Below are positions 54,501-62,820 of a stretch of DNA of 64,000 nt, piece after piece (within the stretch, counting starts at the first letter, position 1; each line of letters starts with the position of its first letter). The position numbers and the translations under genes were made by a program. Source of the stretch: Armatimonadota bacterium. Its GTDB lineage: Bacteria; Bacteroidota; Ignavibacteria; OLB7. The stretch is taken from assembly GCA_020850315.1 (NCBI GenBank), contig JADZEY010000060.1, positions 1 through 64,000 on the forward strand, written 5' to 3'. Under the pieces are notes generated by a model that was not told the origin of the DNA, did not search any database, and saw nothing but the letters and a program-made list of their open reading frames with translations.

Positions 54501-56525
54501 TTCCCCTCCAAAACAATCGCCCAAAAAAGCTACGACTTCCGGACGCTTGGGCTTGGCTACGCCAACATCGGCACGGTGCTGATGACCGCCGGAATCCCCT
54601 ACGACAGCGACGAAGGGCGCGCATGGGCCGGCGCGCTATCGGCCATTATGACCGGCGAATCCTACGCCACCAGCGCGGAAATGGCTCAACAGCTTGGCTC
54701 CTTCCCCAACTACAAACGGAACGAAAAAGATATGCTGCGGGTGATCCGCAATCACCGCCGCGCAGCCTACAACGCGCCCGCCTACGAGTACGAAGGGCTG
54801 ACCATCAAGCCGGTGGGGATCAACCATTCCTTGTGCCCAACCAACCTTTCCGAATCGGCGAAGGAGGTCTGGGATCGTGCGCTTGCGCTGGGGGAACAAC
54901 ACGGCTACCGCAACGCACAGGTCACGGTGATTGCTCCGACCGGGACTATAGCGCTTATCATGGATTGCGACACCACCGGCATCGAGCCGGACTTCGCGAT
55001 GGTGAAGTTCAAGAAGCTGGCCGGTGGCGGATATTTCAAGATTGTCAACAGTTCGGTTCCGGCGGCACTGCGGGCGTTGGGATACTCGGAAGCCGAAATC
55101 ATCGAGATTGAACGCTACATCAAAGGCCACGGCACGCTTAGCGGATGCCCGCATATCAACAAGCAAAGCCTGAAGGAGAAAGGGTTCAGCGACGAAAGCA
55201 TCCAAACAATCGAGAACCAACTGGACAGCGTGTTCGATGTAAAGTTCGCGTTCAATAAATGGACGTTGGGGGAGGAGGCATTGCGGGGTATGGGCTTTGC
55301 GCAATCCGAACTTGACGACCCATCGCTGAACATCCTTGCGCGGCTTGGGTTCACCGCGCAGCAGCTTGAGGAAGCCAACAAGTTCATCTGCGGAACCATG
55401 ACGATCGAGGGTGCGCCGGGGCTGAACCCCGAACACTTGCCGGTGTTCGACTGCGCCAACAAGTGCGGCAAGTACGGCCAACGCTACATCCAACACATGG
55501 GCCACGTGAAGATGATGGCCGCCGCCCAGCCGTTCATCAGCGGGGCAATCAGCAAAACCATCAATATGCCCAACCACGCAACCATTGATGAAGTTGCCCA
55601 TGTGTATCTGGAGTCGTGGAAGCTGATGCTGAAGGCAATCGCGCTCTACCGCGACGGCAGCAAGCTCTCCCAACCGCTGAACGCCACCGCCGACACCGAT
55701 CTGGTGGAAGAGGTGACACTGCACGACGCGAACGTTGAGCCAACCCAGATGATTGGCGATGAAAACACGTGGGATGAGAACGTCGGCGCGGCCCAAGTTC
55801 ACGAGCGGATTGTGGAGAAGGTCTATCACCGCGCCGACCGCCGCCGGCTGCCGAAGCGCCGCCACGGGTTCGTGCGTGAGGCCACCGTTGGCGGCCACAA
55901 GGTCTTTATCCGCACCGGTGAGTACGAGGACGGAACGCTTGGCGAAATCTTCATTGATATGTACAAAGAAGGGGCCAGCTTCAAGGGGCTGCTGAACTGC
56001 TTTGCGGTGCTTGCCAGCAAGGCATTGCAGTACGGAATGCCGCTGGAAAAAATGGTGGATACCTTCACCTTCACCCGGTTCGAGCCGTCGGGTCCGGTGT
56101 TCGGGCATGAGGCCATCAAGTCCTCCACCTCCATCATTGATTATGTGTTCCGGGCGTTGGGGTATGAGTATCTGGGGCGCGAGGATTTTATCCACGTGAA
56201 GGCGATTGACGAAGCGGGAAGCAATGCCGAAACCAAACCGAACGGCAACGGTGCTGGCCACGGCAACGGAACTGGAAACGGGCATGGAAACGGCTCGAAA
56301 CTCTCACCAGGGCAATCGCTGTACGCCCGCCAAACCCGTGCGATTGATACGCCAACGGTTGCCCCGCCAATAAAGCCAATGGGGGAAAGCCAGAAGAAAG
56401 TGCAGACCGCCAAAGCACAAGGCTACACCGGCGAGCAGTGCGGCAACTGCGGCTCGATGCGAGTCCGCCAAAACGGAACCTGCCACGTCTGCGAGGATTG
56501 CGGAACAACAAGCGGATGCTCGTAA
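51543..56525 (+). CDS. nrdJ: Vitamin B12-dependent (class II) ribonucleotide reductase, intein-containing precursor
   Basis: [15 protein letters not shown] ... [26 protein letters not shown] ... [43 protein letters not shown] ... C-terminal zinc ribbon [28 protein letters not shown]. Confidence 0.96.
   Translation: [1660 protein letters not shown]
52185..53618 (+). mobile_element. In-frame intein (~478 aa) with LAGLIDADG homing endonuclease, inserted in NrdJ
   Basis: Extein junction KYGSG | [15 protein letters not shown] ... [12 protein letters not shown] | [13 protein letters not shown]. Cys1, terminal His-Asn, +1 Thr, block B AWHPFLV, dodecapeptides LCGYFMGDG and [11 protein letters not shown]. 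Confidence 0.95.
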
Positions 56526-56537
56526 AAACCACTTCAG

Positions 56538-56578
56538 CAAGGGGTGCATGAAGCGATTCATGCACCCCTTGTTTTTTT
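56538..56578 (+). terminator. Strong rho-independent terminator of nrdJ
   Basis: CAAGGGGTGCATGAA-GCGA-TTCATGCACCCCTTG-TTTTTTT: perfect 15-bp stem, GNRA tetraloop, T7. Confidence 0.95.
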
Positions 56579-56628
56579 GCGCACCAACACGTTATCTCAA
56601 CCTCACCTCCATTCTCTATTTTGCGGCC

Positions 56629-57225
56629 ATGAACCGATTTGCATGGATTCTTCTGGCACTGCTTGCGGCCTGTGGCGGCCAGCGTGCGGCCAATCATCCA
56701 GCCGACACTGTTGTGCAAGGGGTAAAGGACACCCTTTCTCCTGCTGGCGCACCCACCGCTGCACAACCACCACCACCTCCCGCTGCCGATACCGCCGCGC
56801 CGCCTGGGAGTGATACCACCACCACCACCACTGCGCCCGTTTCGCTTCCCAGCAATCAATCATGCAGCGCAATGGTGGATGGGATGGAGTGGGGCGGAAT
56901 ACAAGTGATTGCCTCGCGGATTGACAGCGCGATTGCCGTCACCGCGATTGGCCCGAACGGAACCAGCTTAATACTAAACCTTGGGGAACATCACACCCCC
57001 GGCCATTTGAAATTTGGCGCGGCCAACCCCGGCCCATTTGCCACCTGGATCAGCCCTCAAGGACTCAGTTTCAGCACCGAACCCGCCGGATCCGGAAGCG
57101 TCCGCATCACCCGGCTTGACAGCAAACGGGTGGCCGGAACGTTCAACTTCACGGCCACCGAGCAAGGGGGAAGCGGCAAAGTTCAGATTGGCAATGGAAA
57201 GTTCGATGTGATATTTGGGAAGTGA
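56629..57225 (+). CDS. Lipoprotein (DUF6252-like)
   Basis: MNRFAWILLALLAACGG lipobox, Pro/Thr-rich linker, C-terminal domain ...GSVRITRLDSKRVAGTFNFTATEQGGSGKVQIGNGKFDVIF. Confidence 0.75.
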   Translation: MNRFAWILLALLAACGGQRAANHPADTVVQGVKDTLSPAGAPTAAQPPPPPAADTAAPPGSDTTTTTTAPVSLPSNQSCSAMVDGMEWGGIQVIASRIDSAIAVTAIGPNGTSLILNLGEHHTPGHLKFGAANPGPFATWISPQGLSFSTEPAGSGSVRITRLDSKRVAGTFNFTATEQGGSGKVQIGNGKFDVIFGK

Positions 57226-57275
57226 TGGCCTAATAGTGATGAAGGGAGAAACCAGAACAACTACAGGTGATATTC

Positions 57276-60200
57276 ATGCCGTTTTCAGAAGCCTATTATG
57301 ACGATTTCGATAGCGTCATCCGCAAGCGTGGCGAGGACTATTTCATCCGTGGGAAAGTTCGCTTCCGAACGCTGGCATCAGACTCTGTGATTGCAGTGGT
57401 GTATGGCTCGCAACCATACACCGTTGCCTTGCACCTCACCACCACCACCCTCAACGCTTCCTGCGATTGCCCGCATTACGACGACGGCAATTTGTGCAAG
57501 CATCTGTGGGCGGTAATGCTCGCTCTGAATTTCAAACAATGGCCCCAGCCTGGGATTGAGCTTCCCCCACTCTCCTCCGGCTATGCTGACGACGATTCTT
57601 ATAACACTACAAGCACTGGTAGAAAGCCATTCCAAACTTCCTCGCCATCCAAGCGCGGCAGGCCAGGCTCCTCTGCTGGTGCGCCGCCGCCAAAAAAAAC
57701 TTGGCGCAATGATGTTGCCGCTATTCGCACAGGCATGGCGAACTCCACCAACTTGTCAGAGCGAGAGGTGTTGGATTCGCCGCCGATTATCTACGCCATT
57801 GATCTGGATCGCTCTTCAGCCGAAAACAAACTGCACCTTCAGTTTGCCAAGCAGGGATACCACAAGAATGGCACGGTATCATCACTGAAGCCGTTGGCAA
57901 TCAGCCATGGGGATATTCCGCTGCTGCCCGATGCCACCGACCAGCAAATTGTATTGATGCTGCTTGGCAGTCAATCCCAGTTCAACAACTCCTACTACTG
58001 GAATGATCGGACACAGCCGCAGAGGTTGATACCAGAACAAATCCCACTGCTGATGCCGTTGATTGCATCCACCGGGCGGTGCGTTGTGCAGGCAAAAAAC
58101 CAGGGGGTTCTGCACGGAATTACGTGGCAAGCGGATGCCCCCATAGAAGCACGGATTCAGCTTGTGGCCACACCGAACGGAAACTACTCGGTGACAGCAA
58201 ACCTATTCGGCAGCAACGGGAAGATCATACCGTTCGGGCAGGTTCAGCTGATGATCCCGGGCGTAGTACTGATACACACCAAGCTGCATCCACTGCACGA
58301 TAATGGTGCGTTACCCTGGGTCCGGTACACCCATACCGTTGGGGCAGTGACTATCCCCGCTGCCGATATTCATGAGTTTCTTGAGAATCACTACAGCAGC
58401 CCCACCGCGCTGCCGATTGAGCTTCCCAGCCAACTTGGCATCACGGAAGTTTCTGTTGCCCCAACGCCGATTTTGCGGCTATCCTCCTACAAGGATTCCT
58501 ATCGCGACACCTCCTCCCAGCTTCAAGCGGACATATTTTTTGGGTACAACGGCCTGGAGGTCCCCGCAACGGCTTCAACCCGCTGCTTGTATAACAGGGC
58601 CGAACAGCAACTGCTGCACCGTGACCGCGCCGCCGAGCAAGCCGCAATGAGTTTTCTGGTGAGCCTTAATGTGCGCCACCGTGACTCATCGTCCTGGCAA
58701 AAGACTTGGACGGTTGCAACCAACAAACTTTCGTTTATTGTTCGGACCCTAAGCCAAGCTGGGTGGGTTGTGGAAGCCGAAGGAAAAATCTACCGCACCA
58801 GCAGCCACATCAGCATTGCGGTGCAATCGGGGATTGATTGGTTCGAGGTGCATGGGACTGCCACGTTCGGCGATACCTCCGCTGGATTGCCGCAGATTGT
58901 GGCGGCTTTGCTCAAAGGAAATGGGATGGTTCTGTTGGATGATGGCAGCTACGGATTGCTTCCGGAAGAATGGCTGAAAAAGTATGAAGTGTTGGGGCAG
59001 TTGGGGGAGCCATCGGGCGACCATATCCGGTTTCAGCGTTCCCAAACGGGAATGCTTGATGCGTTGCTTCTTGCACAACCGGAAATCACTTTCGACAAAG
59101 GGTTCCGGCAAGCACGCCAGCAGCTGCAACGCTTCAAATCTATCAAACCCGCAAAAGCCCCCAAGACCTTTGTTGGCACATTGCGCCAGTACCAGAAGGA
59201 GGGGCTGGGATGGATACAGTTCTTGCAAAAATTTCGGTTTGGCGGATGCCTTGCCGACGACATGGGGCTGGGAAAAACCGTGCAGGTGCTGGCACTTCTG
59301 GAAAGCCGACGACTACTGCGCCAGAAGGGAGAGCAAGCCGCAAGCAAAGGGGCAGCAAGCTCCACAACAGAACCGATCCCACCATCGTTAGTCGTGGTCC
59401 CGAAATCGTTGATTTTTAACTGGATGAAGGAGGCCGCACATTTTGCCCCGAAGCTGCAACTGCTGAACAACACCGGGCTGGCACGCCGCGCCGTGAAAGT
59501 GGAGCAGCTCCACCAGTACGACGTTATCCTGACCACCTACGGGACACTACGGAACGATGTCCAATTCCTAAAAGATTTCCGATTCGACTACCTGATTCTG
59601 GACGAAGCCCAGGCAATCAAGAATGCTTCCACCGAATCGGCGAAGGCGGTCCGGTTGCTGCAAGGGAATCACCGTTTGGCGATGAGCGGAACCCCAATCG
59701 AAAATCACGTGGGCGAGCTCTGGAGCCTGTTCGAGTTTTTGAACCCAGGGATGTTGGGCGGGGCCTCCTTTTTCCGGACGATGGACACCACCGCAAACCC
59801 CAACGATGAGTCGCGGAAGATGCTTGCGCACACGCTTCGGCCATTTATCCTGCGCCGGACCAAGGAGCAGGTGGCACCGGAGCTTCCGGCAAAAACCGAG
59901 CAGACGGTGTACTGCGAACTTGAGCCAGCACAACGGAAGCTCTACAATGAACTCCGTTCCTACTATCGCAACACACTTCTGGGATTGATTGATGAACGGG
60001 GATTGGGCCGCTCGAAGATGCAGGTTCTGGAGGCATTGTTGCGGCTGCGGCAGCTTGCCTGCCACCCCGGATTGGTTGACAAGAAGAAGCTGGACGCGGG
60101 ATCGGCAAAGCTGGATATGTTGATTCCGCAACTTGTTGAAGTGGTGGAAGAAGGGCACAAGGTGTTGGTCTTCTCGCAGTTCACCAGCTTCCTTGCCATC

Positions 60201-60608
60201 GTAAAAAAACGGTTGGATGCAAAAAAAATCAACTACGAATATCTTGACGGAAAAACAACCAAGCGGCAAGCAGTGGTGGAGCGGTTCCAAAACGACCCCG
60301 ACTGCAAGCTTTTTCTGATTAGCCTGAAAGCTGGCGGGTTAGGGCTGAACCTGACCGCTGCCGACTACGTGTTCCTGCTGGACCCCTGGTGGAACCCCGC
60401 CGTGGAAGCCCAAGCGATTGACCGCGCACACCGTATTGGCCAACAACAAACAGTGTTCGCCTACCGGCTGATTGCCCGCGACACCGTGGAGGAGAAAGTC
60501 CTGAAACTTCAGGAGAGCAAACGCCAGCTGGCCGATGCCATTATCAATGCCGACAACGCATTAATTCGTGATCTCACCAAAGAAGATTTGGAGCTTCTGC
60601 TTTCGTAG
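57276..60608 (+). CDS. SNF2-family DEAD/DEAH helicase with N-terminal SWIM zinc finger
   Basis: SWIM: CDCPHYDDGNLCKHLWAVMLAL. Helicase motifs: ADDMGLGKTVQVLALL, LILDEAQAIKN, SGTPIENHVGELWSLFEFL, VFSQFTSF, SLKAGGLGLNLTAADYVFLLDPWWNPAVEAQAIDRAHRIGQ. Confidence 0.96.
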   Translation: MPFSEAYYDDFDSVIRKRGEDYFIRGKVRFRTLASDSVIAVVYGSQPYTVALHLTTTTLNASCDCPHYDDGNLCKHLWAVMLALNFKQWPQPGIELPPLSSGYADDDSYNTTSTGRKPFQTSSPSKRGRPGSSAGAPPPKKTWRNDVAAIRTGMANSTNLSEREVLDSPPIIYAIDLDRSSAENKLHLQFAKQGYHKNGTVSSLKPLAISHGDIPLLPDATDQQIVLMLLGSQSQFNNSYYWNDRTQPQRLIPEQIPLLMPLIASTGRCVVQAKNQGVLHGITWQADAPIEARIQLVATPNGNYSVTANLFGSNGKIIPFGQVQLMIPGVVLIHTKLHPLHDNGALPWVRYTHTVGAVTIPAADIHEFLENHYSSPTALPIELPSQLGITEVSVAPTPILRLSSYKDSYRDTSSQLQADIFFGYNGLEVPATASTRCLYNRAEQQLLHRDRAAEQAAMSFLVSLNVRHRDSSSWQKTWTVATNKLSFIVRTLSQAGWVVEAEGKIYRTSSHISIAVQSGIDWFEVHGTATFGDTSAGLPQIVAALLKGNGMVLLDDGSYGLLPEEWLKKYEVLGQLGEPSGDHIRFQRSQTGMLDALLLAQPEITFDKGFRQARQQLQRFKSIKPAKAPKTFVGTLRQYQKEGLGWIQFLQKFRFGGCLADDMGLGKTVQVLALLESRRLLRQKGEQAASKGAASSTTEPIPPSLVVVPKSLIFNWMKEAAHFAPKLQLLNNTGLARRAVKVEQLHQYDVILTTYGTLRNDVQFLKDFRFDYLILDEAQAIKNASTESAKAVRLLQGNHRLAMSGTPIENHVGELWSLFEFLNPGMLGGASFFRTMDTTANPNDESRKMLAHTLRPFILRRTKEQVAPELPAKTEQTVYCELEPAQRKLYNELRSYYRNTLLGLIDERGLGRSKMQVLEALLRLRQLACHPGLVDKKKLDAGSAKLDMLIPQLVEVVEEGHKVLVFSQFTSFLAIVKKRLDAKKINYEYLDGKTTKRQAVVERFQNDPDCKLFLISLKAGGLGLNLTAADYVFLLDPWWNPAVEAQAIDRAHRIGQQQTVFAYRLIARDTVEEKVLKLQESKRQLADAIINADNALIRDLTKEDLELLLS

Positions 60609-60624
60609 TCTCCTGCCTTGCAGG

Positions 60625-61362
60625 TTATCGCGAGCAGATACCCACGGTAACTGGCAGTATCAGTTCGGTCCAAGCGGTGTACATCGTGCCAGAAGGGTGA
60701 AGGTTGTCGGGAGCAGTTAGCGTGGGGTCGGTTGCGGCCTTACGGGATTCGGGGGTGATGTCCACAAAGTGCGCTCCGGCGGCCTCGGTTTCTTCCTGAG
60801 CAATCTGGTTGAAGAGGTCAATCTCTTGGGCAATCCGCGCACGGTCGCGCCCTTCGGCAAATGGAGTAACGCCCCAATCGGGGATGGAGACCACAATCAC
60901 CCGCGATTGATCGCCGCCGGCAAACCGGATAGCACGTTTCAGCAGCCCCACAAACTCACCTCGGTACTCATCCGCTGCTCTTCCACGGTACTGGTTGTTC
61001 ACCCCAATCAGCAGCGTCACCATCCGGAATGGGCCTTGCGGGTTTGCGGCATCAATGGCGGCGTTCAGTTCATCGGTAGTCCAGCCGGTGCGGGCGATAA
61101 TCTGTGGGTCGCTCATCGGAATTTCTTGCTTGCGTAGCAATGCGGCAAGCTGCATGGGCCAGCGTTCGGCAGCGGCCACACTTTCGCCAATCGTGTAGGA
61201 ATCACCCAGGGCAAGAAATGGAAGTTCGGCAGCGGTTTGCTCGGGAGCGGTAGAAGAAGAGTTCATGGCGTTTGGTAATTGGCAGCAGGCCAACAGCAGA
61301 AGCTGGCCAGCGATAAGTAGCTTCAGGAAAAGATGGTGGCAAGTGGCAAGCATGGCTATCAT
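60625..61362 (-). CDS. SGNH/GDSL-family hydrolase (lipoprotein)
   Basis: LALGDSYTIGESV (block I), TLLIGVNNQYRG (block III), DNLHPSGTMYTAW (block V). LLLACCQ lipobox-like. Confidence 0.9.
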   Translation of the reverse strand: MIAMLATCHHLFLKLLIAGQLLLLACCQLPNAMNSSSTAPEQTAAELPFLALGDSYTIGESVAAAERWPMQLAALLRKQEIPMSDPQIIARTGWTTDELNAAIDAANPQGPFRMVTLLIGVNNQYRGRAADEYRGEFVGLLKRAIRFAGGDQSRVIVVSIPDWGVTPFAEGRDRARIAQEIDLFNQIAQEETEAAGAHFVDITPESRKAATDPTLTAPDNLHPSGTMYTAWTELILPVTVGICSR

Positions 61363-61374
61363 CCCGTTGGGTTG

Positions 61375-62757
61375 TTACTGCGCCCTTTTCTCCACCATCA
61401 TCGTCATCATCTGCTGGGCGGCGGCAGTCCCGATGGTGTGCGCCCGCTGGCGCGTGGCAGCTTCCCCCATTTCGTAGGTGACGGCTGGCGCGCCGAACTG
61501 GCGAACAAACCAGCTTTTGAAAATCGGCGACTCCAAATCAGAAGGCTCAATGCGGGCGGTGAATCCGGGAACGGATTCTTCAATCCGCCCAATCCAACGC
61601 TCGGTAAACAGCGGGTCTCGCACGGTCACGGTGCTGTCCAGCGTGTAGAAAATATCACCCCAAGTTGAGTGAAAGTCCAACCCAAACAGAACGTTGTTTG
61701 GGTTGCTGATCGAGCCAAGAAAGGCATCACGAACGGCGCGGGTTTCTGGTTGGTTGAAGGCAAACCAATCGCGGTTCAGGTCTACCCCGCCGGCGTTGTG
61801 CCGCCAATGCCCGCCATCAACTCCATCCGGATTCACCAACGCCACAACTTGCACGGTAAACCGCTGGCGGAATGCTTGGGCAAGCGGAGTTTGTGCCGTC
61901 AATGCTTCCACAAAATTTTCCAACGCCCACGCGCCTGTCACTTCGGGGGGATGCTGGCGGCCAATAATCAACACCTCCCCTTCTTTCCCTTCCCCTATCG
62001 TAAGCCGCCGCAGCGGGCGGCCTTGTGTGGATGTGCCGATTACATCCAACCTCACAAACGGAAGGCGCGATAGGGAATCTTCCCAGCTTCGTACCGCATC
62101 GGTGGTGTAGGGTTGGCGTGCAGAAACCCAGAGGGTGTCGCGGCTAACATCCAACCAGATGGTTGCGGTTCCGGTGGTGCGTTCCCGTTGCACTCGGCTG
62201 GATTCCAACTGCCGCCAATGCACGCCGTCGTTGCTGATTGCGGGGGTGTAGCGGTGGCTTCCGCCATCGTAGGTTAGGTGAAGCCGGATGGTGCGGCGCG
62301 CCCGCGACCAAACCTTGAACGCATACCACGGGCTGTTGTTGATCGGCGCATTTTCCGGCTTCACCACTGCCACAAAATCGCTGTCGCTGGTGCTGAACAC
62401 GGGACCCAACCGCGCCCCCGCAAAATTGCTTCCGAACCAAACACCAGCATCAGTAAAATCCCGCACGGTGTGGCTTACGGGCTGGATTGCACGGCTGGTG
62501 GTGATGGTTGAACCGGGAGGATCGTACGGTTGCGGCTGGCCATAGGACGGGAGCGTTGCGGCAGCAGTTCCGCCAGTTTCCAACGCCACCGTGTCGTGGG
62601 GTTGGGGGGTGGATGTGTTTTTTGTTGGGGTGGAGGAGCAAGCCGCCATTATCGCAGCCAGCATCACAGCGGCAACAGCCAGCAACGCCGAAATGCGTTG
62701 CTGGCTGTTGGTATTTCCTGAAAGGTGTTGGATAGGAGCGATTGTTGGAAGCATCAT
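61375..62757 (-). CDS. M14-family zinc carboxypeptidase (lipoprotein)
   Basis: IIGRQHPPEVTGAWALENFVEAL (HxxE), VNPDGVDGGHWRHNAGGVDLNRDW, FGLDFHSTWGD. Lipobox AAIMAACSS. Confidence 0.9.
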   Translation of the reverse strand: MMLPTIAPIQHLSGNTNSQQRISALLAVAAVMLAAIMAACSSTPTKNTSTPQPHDTVALETGGTAAATLPSYGQPQPYDPPGSTITTSRAIQPVSHTVRDFTDAGVWFGSNFAGARLGPVFSTSDSDFVAVVKPENAPINNSPWYAFKVWSRARRTIRLHLTYDGGSHRYTPAISNDGVHWRQLESSRVQRERTTGTATIWLDVSRDTLWVSARQPYTTDAVRSWEDSLSRLPFVRLDVIGTSTQGRPLRRLTIGEGKEGEVLIIGRQHPPEVTGAWALENFVEALTAQTPLAQAFRQRFTVQVVALVNPDGVDGGHWRHNAGGVDLNRDWFAFNQPETRAVRDAFLGSISNPNNVLFGLDFHSTWGDIFYTLDSTVTVRDPLFTERWIGRIEESVPGFTARIEPSDLESPIFKSWFVRQFGAPAVTYEMGEAATRQRAHTIGTAAAQQMMTMMVEKRAQ

Positions 62758-62787
62758 CCTGTAGTGTTTTTCTGGTACGGCAGCCGT

Positions 62788-62820
62788 GCGCAGGCTCGCA
62801 ATCCCGCGCCCACCAATTTA
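62788..62820. repeat. GTGGGCGCGGG...GAGCCTGCGC dyad repeat
   Basis: GCGCAGGCTCGCAATCCCGCGCCCACCAATTTA. Nearly matches the 38117 copy. Confidence 0.65.

Noticed and set aside
54636-56285. 549-aa minus-strand ORF opposite nrdJ
   Set aside because: Antisense to unambiguous NrdJ coding sequence; no recognisable motifs.
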